64,000 nt of DNA from Desulfofustis limnaeus. Its GTDB lineage: Bacteria; Desulfobacterota; Desulfobulbia; Desulfobulbales; Desulfocapsaceae. The notes under the pieces were generated by a model. It saw nothing but the letters and a program-made list of their open reading frames with translations, had not been told where the DNA came from and searched no databases. Below are positions 27,048 to 35,912 of the stretch, piece after piece. How positions within the stretch are numbered: position 1 is the first letter of the stretch; each line of letters starts with the position of its first letter. Where the stretch lies: positions 1,883,501-1,947,500 of the forward strand of contig NZ_AP025516.1 in assembly GCF_023169885.1 (NCBI RefSeq). Reading direction: 5' to 3'. Position numbers and translations under genes: made by a program.

Positions 27048-27067
27048 ACAGCGCAACCCGCCACCCT

Positions 27068-27280
27068 TCAGGGATCGGCAGGCGGTACCGTTACTTCCGG
27101 GAGGTCCCGGCTCGACTCAATCATCTGGACGATCGAGAACCCTTCAATGATCATGTAGGAGAGAAACAGGAACAAACTGATGGAAACAAAGCCGATCAAG
27201 GTCGGCCAGACAACCCGCAACAAAAATTCACGTCTTTCTTCGACCATCCGTGTCAGCGTGCATAGGGCAGATTTGTTCAT
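27068..27280 (-). CDS. Small single-span membrane protein (70 aa)
   Basis: Unrecognised. Cytoplasmic basic start (TRMVEERREFLLRV), one long hydrophobic span (VVWPTLIGFVSISLFLFLSY) and a short acidic, proline-rich tail. GGGAGG lies 6 nt before the ATG. It converges on folE2 and stands alone. Confidence 0.65.
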   Translation of the reverse strand: MNKSALCTLTRMVEERREFLLRVVWPTLIGFVSISLFLFLSYMIIEGFSIVQMIESSRDLPEVTVPPADP

Positions 27281-27772
27281 GGCTGCCTCCCGTCAGTTGA
27301 ATTTCGGTCTGGCTTTATCCATGCAGATTCGATGCCAGCGCTGAACTTTTTACGGTTCTCCTGACGTAAGGGGAGCTTGAAAATTTACAAGTTCGTTCAG
27401 GATCGAGGCGCGCAAGACCATTTTACCGCAGGCAAATCCATGATATTGCCAGGATAACAAGTGCTTGCGCAACGAAGGGATTGGGTGAAACAGCAATTTT
27501 CCAAGGTCCCCGCAGCGCCTACGTAGCTGCAACCGAGACGCAGGGCAGTGCTCAACGTCCCGTCGGACTGGTACTCTACGAGGGCATCGGGGACTAGCCA
27601 ATGCAGAACGCGGCCCGAGGAGACGATTGCCGACAATCGACATCGAGGCCGTGGTCGCCGATCAACGACAACCACGGCGCTGCTACCGACCAAACGATAG
27701 CAGAGAACTCGCGGCCAACCGAGGGAAGGGGGTCGCAGAAGACCGACAAGCCCCGGAGATCGGCCGGCCCAG
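27281..27772. other. ~490-nt stretch without a convincing gene
   Basis: Two minus-strand frames (27350-27643 and 27397-27693) overlap each other and cover much of it, but neither has a ribosome site or recognisable protein. No strong terminator or tRNA. May hold a degraded gene or an RNA. Confidence 0.4.
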
Positions 27773-29113
27773 CTACTCGTTTTTGAATAAATGTGGCGAG
27801 ATATGATGGCGATTGAGAATCTTGTAAAAATCGGTCCGATTCCGGTCGGCGATACGGGCCGCCCGCGCCACGTTGCCCCCGGTCATCTGCAGCAACTGAA
27901 CCAGATAGCGCTGCCCGAAGGCAAAGCGGGCCTCATCGAAACTGGGTATCTTGACATTTTCTTCGCGCAGGGCCGAAGAAATAAGTGTCACCGGTATCAG
28001 ATCGGTGGTCGACAGGGCCGCCGCCTGTTCGACCACATTCTGCAATTGCCGAATATTGCCCGGCCAGGGGGCTTCCAGCAGCGCTTCCATGGCCTCCGGG
28101 GAAAAGCCGACAATCGTGCGCTCGTTCTGCCGGTTGAACAAGCCGAGAAAATGTTCGACCAGCAGCGGGATGTCCTCGCGGCGATCGCCTAAACTCGGCA
28201 CCTCCAGGGTCACCACGTTGAGTCGGTAATAGAGATCCTCACGGAATTGTTTATCCTTGACCCGCTGTTCAAGGTCCTGGTGAGTGGCGGACACGATCCG
28301 GACATCGACGTTGATCGCCGCGGTGTCCCCGACCGGCCGCACCTGCCGCTCCTGCAGCACGCGCAACAGCTTCACCTGCAAGGGCAAGGGCATATCCCCG
28401 ATCTCGTCGAGGAACAGCGTGCCGTGATCGGCAGCCCGGAACAATCCCTCGTAGGCACGTTCGGCACCGGAAAATGAGCCGCGGGCATGGCCGAACAGTT
28501 CCGACTCCAACAGCGCCTCCGGGATGGCACTGCAGTTAACCGGGACAAACGGTCTGCTGGCCCGCTCGCTGACCCGGTGCAGCGCCTTGGCCAGCAATTC
28601 CTTGCCGGTTCCGCTCTGACCGCGGATCAGTACGCTGGCATTGCTGCGGGCGACCAGCCGCACCTTGTCGAGCAGCTGCTCCATCACCGCGCTTCGGGAG
28701 ATGATACCCTGGCGCCATTTGGCCGTTGCCAGCGGGCCGCTGCCCGAGGAGGTCTTCAGGGCGCGTTCGATCTCGGCGAGCAACTTTCGACCATCGATCG
28801 GCTTGGTGAGAAAGGCGAAAACACCTTTCTGGGTCGCATCCACGGCCTCCGGGATCGATCCGTGCGCGGTGATGATCAATACCGGCACCGTCGTGTTGAT
28901 CTCACGAATAGCCTGGTACAGCGCCATGCCATCCATCTTTTCCATGCGCAGGTCGGTAATCACCAGCTGCGGTGAAGAGGCGTTGAACACCGCCATGGCC
29001 TCCTCGCCGCTGCGCGCCGTCAGGACGGCATAGCCGGCGTTCTCCAGGCGCAAGGTCCAAAGACTGAGTAGATCTTCCTCATCGTCAACCAGCAGAATCG
29101 TCTGTTTGTCCAT
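27773..29113 (-). CDS. glrR: Sigma-54-dependent response regulator (QseF/GlrR-like)
   Basis: NtrC-type activator: receiver domain (phospho-Asp in [13 protein letters not shown]), AAA+ domain with Walker A GQSGTGKE and Walker [11 protein letters not shown], and a Fis-type helix-turn-helix ([19 protein letters not shown]). The loop that contacts sigma-54 reads GSFSGA where GAFTGA is usual, an Ala-to-Ser and a conservative Thr-to-Ser change. The gene follows qseG by 3 nt. With the kinase upstream it forms a complete two-component pair; targets in enterics include the glmY small RNA, but targets here are unknown. Confidence 0.92.
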   Translation of the reverse strand: MDKQTILLVDDEEDLLSLWTLRLENAGYAVLTARSGEEAMAVFNASSPQLVITDLRMEKMDGMALYQAIREINTTVPVLIITAHGSIPEAVDATQKGVFAFLTKPIDGRKLLAEIERALKTSSGSGPLATAKWRQGIISRSAVMEQLLDKVRLVARSNASVLIRGQSGTGKELLAKALHRVSERASRPFVPVNCSAIPEALLESELFGHARGSFSGAERAYEGLFRAADHGTLFLDEIGDMPLPLQVKLLRVLQERQVRPVGDTAAINVDVRIVSATHQDLEQRVKDKQFREDLYYRLNVVTLEVPSLGDRREDIPLLVEHFLGLFNRQNERTIVGFSPEAMEALLEAPWPGNIRQLQNVVEQAAALSTTDLIPVTLISSALREENVKIPSFDEARFAFGQRYLVQLLQMTGGNVARAARIADRNRTDFYKILNRHHISPHLFKNE

Positions 29114-29116
29114 ATC

Positions 29117-29749
29117 TCACCGTAGGTCGGGCGTTTGCGGTTGCAGCTTCAGCTCGACTTCTTTCAATTCCCGTACCTGATTTTCCAGTCTCTTCACCTG
29201 CTCGCGCTGGTCGCGAGCCCGGCGCCGCTCCGCTTCCAGGAGCTTGTCTGCCTCGTCTTTCTCCTGGAGGCGCCGGCGCCGTTCGGCGCCCAGTTGGTTG
29301 GTCACATCCTGTAAGGCAGCCGCGCTGTCTTCGAGCATCGCCTTGCGCTGGGCAAGGATCCATACCAGCCCCTGCAAGGGGAGATACGCCGGTTGCTGCC
29401 GTGCCGCAATAACCGATAGGACGTCAATGGTCTGGCCGATCTGTCGCGGTGTCGCCGTGTCACCCAGGGCGATGCAGACCAGTTCGCTCCAGTCGGGCGG
29501 GGTGACGCTCTCCCGAGCCAGGTCCGCCTCCACCCTCCGCCGTACCGCCGCGAAAGAATGTTTTGTCTGGCCACCGGATTCGGCGAGACAATGCAGCGCC
29601 CGCTCCACGTTGGCAATGGGACTCGCCGGATCTCTGGTCAAGCCGAGATCGGCCAGCAGCCCGCCGTTACCCATCTGTTGACAGCCGGCCGACAGCAGCA
29701 AAACCGCCACCAGCAAGGGATGTAAACCTTTTGTCGCCATGGACTTCAT
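29117..29749 (-). CDS. qseG: QseG-like lipoprotein
   Basis: Envelope lipoprotein that in E. coli stimulates the QseE/GlrK kinase. Signal and lipobox HPLLVAVLLLSAGC; the mature part is helical (VERALHCLAESGG...) and ends in a long charged coiled coil (RRRLQEKDEADKLLEAERRR...VKRLENQVRELKEVE). ATG overlaps the kinase stop (ATGA). Assignment rests on lipobox, coiled coil and its place between kinase and regulator more than on sequence identity. Confidence 0.78.
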   Translation of the reverse strand: MKSMATKGLHPLLVAVLLLSAGCQQMGNGGLLADLGLTRDPASPIANVERALHCLAESGGQTKHSFAAVRRRVEADLARESVTPPDWSELVCIALGDTATPRQIGQTIDVLSVIAARQQPAYLPLQGLVWILAQRKAMLEDSAAALQDVTNQLGAERRRRLQEKDEADKLLEAERRRARDQREQVKRLENQVRELKEVELKLQPQTPDLR

Positions 29750-31224
29750 GCCGTACCCTCCTCAGGCACGATACCCTGTTTGGACAACGGCAGGATCAGG
29801 CCGAATCGCGCCCCGGGCTGGCCGGGATTGAGCACCCGAATTCTTCCACCCTGCCGTTTCACATATTCAGCAACGATCGCCAAGCCGAGCCCACTCCCCT
29901 TGATGAATGAATGGCTGCTCGTCTCCACCTGGTAAAACGGCTGAAAGATCTTCTCCTCCTCGCCGACCGGGATGCCCGGCCCGCTGTCGTAGATGACGCA
30001 GGCCGCCGCCGCGCCTCTGGTCTGTAATCGGCAGCCGACCGTGGAGCCGGGAGGTGAAAACTTGATGGCATTGGACAGGAGATTGACAAAGATAGTCTCT
30101 ATTTCCCGGCCATCGCCATGCACCATCGCATCTGCAACCGTGATGTCGACCCGGAGGCGCCGAGACATGATTTCAGCGGAATGATCGCCGACAATTTTTT
30201 CGATCAGCCGCCGCAGATCGATCCGATCCGGCTGCTGTGCCTTTTCGTTGAACCGGGCCAGGTTGAAATCGATCATGTTTTCGATCATTCCCTGCAGGAT
30301 GATGCTGTTGTTTGCCAGAATCCGGGCAACGGTCCGTTGCTTCTCATTCAAGGCGCCGACCACACCCTCGTTGAGCAGCGAAGCCCCTTCCCGCAGCGAT
30401 GCCAGCGGCGTCTTCAGCTCGTGGGAGATATGAGCGAGAAACTTCGCTTTCTCCTGCTCCAGTTCGGCAAGCCTTTTTCGCAACCAATCGAGCCGGGCAC
30501 CGGCAGCCTCCAGATCGAGCGGACCATTGACGATGACCGGGGTTTTGAAATCCCCTTTGCCAAGGCGTTCGACACTCTTGTTGAGCTGACGGATCGGCCA
30601 TGAAAGCAGAAACGCCATGACTCCGATAAGGACAATCGTGGCCAGGATAAAGGCGCCGGTCTGCAGCACCAGGGCCTTTTGCGCCTCTTTAGTGGTGGTC
30701 TGCAAGGTGGCGATCTCCCGCTCCATCATGGCTTGGAATCCGACTCGTGCTTTTTGCGCCTGCTGCTGCTGGACGGCAAAGGACTCGATGGCCCGGGCGA
30801 TGTCCTCGGCAAGGGGTTCACCTTTTGTTTTGTCGCGCAGGGAGATGATCAATGCCCTCTGGACATTGCGCTCCCGGCGCATGGCCTCGAGTTCCTCCCG
30901 GTCGGCGACATCCAGCGGCAAGCTGAGGAGATCGTACAAGAGCGTATCGATCTGGCCGTGGTAGTCCTCGGCAGAGGCAAGATGCTCGCCTTCTTCGGTG
31001 ATTTCATAGAGTCGTAAGAATCGTTCCTCGTTGCGCAGGTATTCGGAGAGCATGGCACTGGTACGGGTGCCGTTCAGCGCATGTTCGACAATGGCCAGGC
31101 CGGTGCCGCTGACCCGGTCGATGAAGGTAAGGGTTGTCCACAACCCCACGCCAAGCGGAAGGGAGACCATGACAAACCCGATCAAAACCAGGTTGACAAA
31201 GGAACGGGGACGAAATGGCTTCAT
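29746..31224 (-). CDS. glrK: Membrane sensor histidine kinase (QseE/GlrK-like)
   Basis: Two transmembrane segments (near residues 10-30 and 180-200) flank a ~150-residue periplasmic helical sensor. HAMP, HisKA (phospho-His in FLAHISHELKTPLASL) and HATPase follow (N-box VNLLSNAIKFSPPG, G-box GSGLGLAIVAEYVKRQGG). 492 residues. First gene of glrK-qseG-glrR. In enterics this system reports envelope state; the domain layout is the same here. Confidence 0.9.
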   Translation of the reverse strand: MKPFRPRSFVNLVLIGFVMVSLPLGVGLWTTLTFIDRVSGTGLAIVEHALNGTRTSAMLSEYLRNEERFLRLYEITEEGEHLASAEDYHGQIDTLLYDLLSLPLDVADREELEAMRRERNVQRALIISLRDKTKGEPLAEDIARAIESFAVQQQQAQKARVGFQAMMEREIATLQTTTKEAQKALVLQTGAFILATIVLIGVMAFLLSWPIRQLNKSVERLGKGDFKTPVIVNGPLDLEAAGARLDWLRKRLAELEQEKAKFLAHISHELKTPLASLREGASLLNEGVVGALNEKQRTVARILANNSIILQGMIENMIDFNLARFNEKAQQPDRIDLRRLIEKIVGDHSAEIMSRRLRVDITVADAMVHGDGREIETIFVNLLSNAIKFSPPGSTVGCRLQTRGAAAACVIYDSGPGIPVGEEEKIFQPFYQVETSSHSFIKGSGLGLAIVAEYVKRQGGRIRVLNPGQPGARFGLILPLSKQGIVPEEGTA

Positions 31225-31284
31225 GACGATGCCGCCGCTCGACTTTCAGGCCAAGCGGTACTGCGTAACGAGGTGCCGCTTCGC

Positions 31285-32469
31285 TCAGCCCTCGATCATT
31301 TCCTTGAGGGCCTCGGCGAGTCGCCCGATACCCTCTTCGATAACCGGCTCATCCACACAGGAAAAATTGAGCCGGAAGGTGGCCGAAGATACCGGCCTGG
31401 TATAAAACGGCTCACCCGGCACGAAGACTACCCGGCGGGTAACCGCTCGTTCAAACAGATCCATGGCCCGTAAACCCTCCGGCAGCGTACCCCAGAGGAA
31501 CATCCCGCCATCCGGACGGGTACAGGTGACCCCGGCCGGAAACATCCGGTCGATGGCCGCCACCATGGCTCGGCACTGCCGGCCGTAGGCACCGACGATG
31601 GCGGCAATGTGATGATCCAGATCGTTGTCTGTAAGAAACTGCAACAGTACGTACTGAGTGAAGTTGCAGGTGTGCAGGTCCGCCGCCTGTTTGGCAATCA
31701 GCAGCTTTTCGTGAAGTTCGACGGGGGCGACGATCCAGCCAAGACGAAATCCGGGCACAACGGTCTTGGAAAAGGACCCGAGCAGGACGGTCTGTTCGGG
31801 TAGCAGATGATAGAACGACGGTACCGCGCTGCCGCTGAACCGCAGGTCGCCATACGGATCGTCCTCCACGAGCACCACCTCCCGCTGGGAGATGATCTCC
31901 GCCACCGCACGGCGATTGTCAGCGTCGTAGGTGATGCCGGACGGATTTTGAAAGTTGGGAACGGTGTACATCAATCGCGGCTTGTTCCGTTCGACCACCT
32001 CGGCCAGCTGAGCGCAATCCATGCCCTCCCGGTGCACGGCAACCGGCGCAAAACGGGGCCGGTACAACGAGAGCGCCTGGATGGCCCCCAGATATCCCGG
32101 TTCTTCCATGACCACCGATTCACCGTCGTTGAGCAATACCTTGGCCAGCAGATCAAGGGCCTGCTGGCTGCCGTTGGTGATCAGGATCTGCTCCGGCGCA
32201 ACCGTGATGCCCTGGCTCTGCTTATAGCGCCGGGCGATGTAGCCGCGCAGCTCTACCAACCCTTCGGAGTTGCTGTACTGCAGGCAGTCACCGCCCTTTT
32301 CCCGAAAGACCTTGTCGGCGGCGATGCGCAGCGGTTCAATGGGGAAAAAGGCGCGGTTGGGCAGCCCGCCGGCAAAGGAGATGATATCTGGTTCCAGCGT
32401 GACCTTGAGGATCTCCCGGATGAATGAACGAGGAACATCATGCATTCTATCGGCAAAGTGATCGTTCAT
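31285..32469 (-). CDS. PLP-dependent aminotransferase (class I/II, LysN/2-aminoadipate type)
   Basis: Fold-type I aminotransferase of 394 residues. PLP lysine in GSFSKTVVPGFRLGW; ITNGSQQALDLLAKVL, VPNFQNPSGITY and EDDPYGDLRF active-site motifs; FRLNFSCVD with the carboxylate Arg near the end. It has no GntR DNA-binding domain, so it is the free-standing enzyme and not a MocR regulator. Substrate likely a branched or aromatic amino acid or 2-aminoadipate; not decidable here. Confidence 0.88.
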   Translation of the reverse strand: MNDHFADRMHDVPRSFIREILKVTLEPDIISFAGGLPNRAFFPIEPLRIAADKVFREKGGDCLQYSNSEGLVELRGYIARRYKQSQGITVAPEQILITNGSQQALDLLAKVLLNDGESVVMEEPGYLGAIQALSLYRPRFAPVAVHREGMDCAQLAEVVERNKPRLMYTVPNFQNPSGITYDADNRRAVAEIISQREVVLVEDDPYGDLRFSGSAVPSFYHLLPEQTVLLGSFSKTVVPGFRLGWIVAPVELHEKLLIAKQAADLHTCNFTQYVLLQFLTDNDLDHHIAAIVGAYGRQCRAMVAAIDRMFPAGVTCTRPDGGMFLWGTLPEGLRAMDLFERAVTRRVVFVPGEPFYTRPVSSATFRLNFSCVDEPVIEEGIGRLAEALKEMIEG

Positions 32470-32509
32470 GAAAATGGCTCGTAAAAGTAAGGAGGCCGGG
32501 CTGCCGATT

Positions 32510-32929
32510 CTACCGGGAAATCGGTCGGTCGATCAGGCCGGGCACGTGGTGTTGATAGTGAGACAACTCGATCAGGTTCCCGTCGGGATCGCGGATATAA
32601 ACCGAGAGCAAGGGCCCGGCAGCACCGGTCCGCTGAACCGGGCCGTCCACCACCGGCACGTCCTTGCCGGCCAGTTCCCGACAGACCGCTGCCACCGACG
32701 ACCCGACCAGCAAACAGAGGTCGGCCGACCCTGGCGTGGGATCAGCCGCACACGGTTGGAACTCATGGGCGGCCAGGTGCAGGTTGATCTTCTGCCGGCC
32801 GAAGTGCAGGGACACCCGACCGGTGGGGCCAACCTCCCGGCGCATCCCGAGAACATCGGTATAAAAAGCGACCGTCCGATCGAGATCGCGCACCGTCAAG
32901 ACCAGATGATCCAATCCTTCAATCTGCAT
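32510..32929 (-). CDS. VOC-family (glyoxalase-like) protein
   Basis: 139 residues, two beta-alpha-beta-beta-beta units. N-terminal metal ligand His in LDHLVLTVRDLDRTVAFYTDVLGM, a central NLHLAAHEF and C-terminal YIRDPDGNLIELSHY. Resembles the STM3117-like subgroup of uncharacterised VOC enzymes. Same strand as its neighbours; 18 nt after darP. Confidence 0.85.
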   Translation of the reverse strand: MQIEGLDHLVLTVRDLDRTVAFYTDVLGMRREVGPTGRVSLHFGRQKINLHLAAHEFQPCAADPTPGSADLCLLVGSSVAAVCRELAGKDVPVVDGPVQRTGAAGPLLSVYIRDPDGNLIELSHYQHHVPGLIDRPISR

Positions 32930-32947
32930 GGCATCACCGCGCTCGCC

Positions 32948-33529
32948 TCAAGGGGTGTTCACACGCTGCAGAACCCCTTGTTCGGCAAGGGTTTCCCGTT
33001 GTCTCTGCTTCTCTGCGGCAGCCCTGACGATCCGGAACAATTCACGATAATACATCTTTTTTCTGCTTCGCGCATAGTGATGTGCATTCTGGCGCAGATC
33101 GTGCTCGTCCAGGTCGGGGAAACTAACCATTACCTCATCGATGGCGGCGCTGGACCAGTTCGTCGGCCACGGTTCCTCTCTGCGGCGATGGGCTTCCAGG
33201 GAACTGATAGCGTCGTTGACGATCCGGTCGCGCCACTGCTCGGCGTCATGGAAGAGTCGATCTGCATCGAGCTTCGACCCCTTTTTCTCCCGGAGGAAGC
33301 GTTGAATCGCCGGCAGGTCCTCACTGCGCAACAGCTTGGCCACATACTTGATCTGCCGTTTCAGGGCCCCACCGCCATCGATGCTGCGGCACACGGCCAA
33401 CGCCTCCCGGAGCTGATCGTCGAGGCCGAGTCTACCCACCTCCGTCTCGCTGAGTTCCAGACACTCCCGGGCGGTGGCCTCCACCTGTTTGAGCAGGCGC
33501 TTTTGTTCAGATCGGCTTATCTCGGCCAC
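32948..33529 (-). CDS. darP: DarP/YjgA-like ribosome biogenesis factor
   Basis: DUF615 family; E. coli DarP promotes late 50S assembly. 193 residues, highly charged and helical: SEQKRLLKQVEATARECLEL, LREALAVCRSIDGGGALKRQ, the family KYVAKLLRSED and late ARSRKKMYYRELFRIV. GTG 33529 has AAGGAG 6 nt upstream and clears the gpmI stop; the longer frame into gpmI is rejected. Confidence 0.88.
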   Translation of the reverse strand: MAEISRSEQKRLLKQVEATARECLELSETEVGRLGLDDQLREALAVCRSIDGGGALKRQIKYVAKLLRSEDLPAIQRFLREKKGSKLDADRLFHDAEQWRDRIVNDAISSLEAHRRREEPWPTNWSSAAIDEVMVSFPDLDEHDLRQNAHHYARSRKKMYYRELFRIVRAAAEKQRQRETLAEQGVLQRVNTP

Positions 33530-33552
33530 GGACGACTCCTTGACGTTATTTT

Positions 33553-35181
33553 TCAGTTCCGCAACCGCAGCAGCGGCGGATCGTACTGCGCCGGCGGCTG
33601 GTAACCAAGCAGCAGGCACAGGGTCGCGGCCACGTTGGTCAGCCCGCGACGTTCCAACGGATTGAGGGCAAATTCGTTGCCGCTCCCGAAATCCTTGACG
33701 ATGAAGGGAACCGGATTACGGGTGTGGGCCACCATCGGGGTCCGCCTGCCGTTTTTTTCCGTCCACATGCAGTCGGCGTTGCCATGATCGGCCGTGATCA
33801 CGGCAATGCCTCTGGCCTTCTCCACCGCCGCCAACAGCCTGCCCAAACAGAGGTCGACCGTCTCCACCGCGATGCGGATGGCCGCCTCGACTCCGGTATG
33901 ACCAACCATATCGCCATTCGGGTAGTTCAGGCGGATAAAACGGTATTTCCCGGAAATGACTGCGGCGACGGCCTGATCGGTGATCTCGGCGGCTTTCATC
34001 CACGGACGGAGGTCGAAGGCAATCCGATCCGACTCGATCTCCACATAGTTCTCCAGGGAATTATCGATATAGCCCGTGCGATTGCCGTTCCAGAAATAGG
34101 TGACATGACCGAATTTCTGGGTCTCTGAAACCGCCAGCGAACTCACCCCGGAAGCGCAGAGATAGGAACCGAGCGTTCCCTGGATGGCCGGCGGTTCGAC
34201 CAGGAAGTTGGCCGGGATCTTCGCATCACCGTCATATTCCATCATGCCGGCGAAGAACACGTCGGGCACACGCTCCCGGTCAAAGGCCTGGAAATCGCTC
34301 TCTTCAAAGGCTCGAGACAATTCGATGGCCCGGTCGCCGCGGAAATTGAAGAGGATGACCGCATCCCCATCTTCGATGGTGCCGACGGGCCGGCCGTTGT
34401 CGGCCACCACGAAAGCATCCATATACTGATCAGTCAATGAGGGGTCTTCCCGGTAGGAGGTCTCGATCGCTTCCACCGCCGACCCGAACTGCCGGCCCCG
34501 GCCGAGCACGTGCGCCTGCCAGCCCCGGCGGACGACGCTCCAGTCCGCCTCGTACCGATCCATGGTGGTCACCATCCGGCCGCCGCCCGAAGCGATGCAG
34601 CAATCGTAACCGGTACGGGACAGTTCCCGACATCGTTGCTCCAGCGGCTGGAAATAATCGAGCGCGCTCTTCTGGCCGACATCGCGGCCGTCCAGCAGCC
34701 CGTGTATTCGAACCCGGCCGAAACCGTCCTCTCGGCTCTGCTCGAGCAGTCGATATAAATGAGTGATATGGGAGTGGACATTACCGTCTGAAACCAACCC
34801 GATGAGATGCAGCGTCCCGCCTCGACGGCAACGCTCGTCAATCTGCCTCCAGGCAGCCCCCTTAAACAGCGAGCCCGAAGCGAAGGCCTCGTTAACCAGT
34901 TTTGCACCCTGGGAGAATACACGCCCCGCCCCGAGCGCGTTATGCCCGACTTCGGAATTTCCCATATCATCGTCGCTGGGCAGACCGACGGCGACACCGT
35001 GCGCCTTGAGCGTGGTCATCAGCGGCTCGGTCAGCAGACGGTCAAGGACCGGAGTATACGCTACCCTGACACCGTCGCTGCTGTCTCCGCCCCCCAATCC
35101 GATCCCATCCATAATGACGGTGACCACCGGGCCTGGTGACGGTTTGTATCCCGGTAGTTGCCGTAAGTTATAGTCAGCCAT
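33553..35181 (-). CDS. gpmI: 2,3-bisphosphoglycerate-independent phosphoglycerate mutase
   Basis: Interconverts 3- and 2-phosphoglycerate in glycolysis/gluconeogenesis using Mn2+. 542 residues. Catalytic Ser in DDDMGNSEVGHNALGAGR, metal ligands in ITADHGNADCMW, HTRNPVPFIV and YPNGDMVGHTG. N-terminal VIMDGIGLGGGDSSDGVRVA is of the longer variant. ATG 35181 with AGGAAG upstream chosen over 35235. Divergent from the AOR operon. Confidence 0.95.
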   Translation of the reverse strand: MADYNLRQLPGYKPSPGPVVTVIMDGIGLGGGDSSDGVRVAYTPVLDRLLTEPLMTTLKAHGVAVGLPSDDDMGNSEVGHNALGAGRVFSQGAKLVNEAFASGSLFKGAAWRQIDERCRRGGTLHLIGLVSDGNVHSHITHLYRLLEQSREDGFGRVRIHGLLDGRDVGQKSALDYFQPLEQRCRELSRTGYDCCIASGGGRMVTTMDRYEADWSVVRRGWQAHVLGRGRQFGSAVEAIETSYREDPSLTDQYMDAFVVADNGRPVGTIEDGDAVILFNFRGDRAIELSRAFEESDFQAFDRERVPDVFFAGMMEYDGDAKIPANFLVEPPAIQGTLGSYLCASGVSSLAVSETQKFGHVTYFWNGNRTGYIDNSLENYVEIESDRIAFDLRPWMKAAEITDQAVAAVISGKYRFIRLNYPNGDMVGHTGVEAAIRIAVETVDLCLGRLLAAVEKARGIAVITADHGNADCMWTEKNGRRTPMVAHTRNPVPFIVKDFGSGNEFALNPLERRGLTNVAATLCLLLGYQPPAQYDPPLLRLRN

Positions 35182-35304
35182 TGTCACTTCCTGTCTTACG
35201 CTTTTTGCCGCGCACGCGGACAATCCCTTTGCCATTCCCAGCCGATTCTTTTAGTATGAAAGCTTGTCCATGAACCCCAGCTATTCGAACTCTATATCAT
35301 TGTC

Positions 35305-35910
35305 ATGCAAGGCGCAACGCAAGAAGTTTCGGACCCCTCACCCCTGCTTCGTCTCAAGCTGCAGCCGGAAGACCTGCCGCGTCTGGCCACACTGCTTCAA
35401 GCCGGCTTTTATATCACCGCCGTCGAGGGCGACTCGGTCAGTTCCGTCCTGCAACGGTTGCCCGGTTTCACCCCCGAATACATCGAGCGTGACGTTCAGA
35501 CGATCTTCCTGAACGGCACCGCCATCGATGATCTCTCGGTGCCGCTGACCGGATCGTCAGCCGTTATCGCGCTGTCCGCCGCCATGCCCGGCCTTGCCGG
35601 CGCCATCTTGCGGAAGAACAGCCCGCACGCCTCCCTGCGCCAACCGTTCATCGGCGGACGCAGAACAACCACGGGCAGTCCCCTGGCGGTACAGATCAAA
35701 CTGTTCAATCAACTGGCCGTTGAACGCGGTCCGGAACTGTGCCGTGCCGGCGTGTCCGTCAAGGCCTCCGAGCTGACCTCTTTTTTCAGGCTACGGCCCG
35801 CTCTGGTGCAGGAGCTGCAGCACATCAGCCTGGACGGTGCCCCAGTGACTGTCGCTGAGCTGCTCGACCGGCTCTCGTCCAAGGACCTTGTCACCATGCG
35901 TGCCGCCTGA
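35305..35910 (+). CDS. Unknown 201-residue protein at the head of the Mo/W operon
   Basis: No family recognised. Features: LRLKLQPEDLPRLATLLQAGFY start, a beta-rich centre with TIFLNGTAIDDLSVPL, a small-residue stretch IALSAAMPGLAGAIL, then a basic stretch and a helical end. No signal peptide or membrane helix beyond the weak central segment. It ends 2 nt before moeA, so it is co-translated with the cofactor and AOR genes and may help W/Mo cofactor delivery. The ATG at 35305 has no clear ribosome site. Confidence 0.7.
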   Translation: MQGATQEVSDPSPLLRLKLQPEDLPRLATLLQAGFYITAVEGDSVSSVLQRLPGFTPEYIERDVQTIFLNGTAIDDLSVPLTGSSAVIALSAAMPGLAGAILRKNSPHASLRQPFIGGRRTTTGSPLAVQIKLFNQLAVERGPELCRAGVSVKASELTSFFRLRPALVQELQHISLDGAPVTVAELLDRLSSKDLVTMRAA

Positions 35911-35912
35911 TT

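Noticed and set aside
35182..35235. Longer N-terminus for gpmI (start at 35235)
   Set aside because: The extra residues do not resemble the family, and AGGAAG supports ATG 35181.
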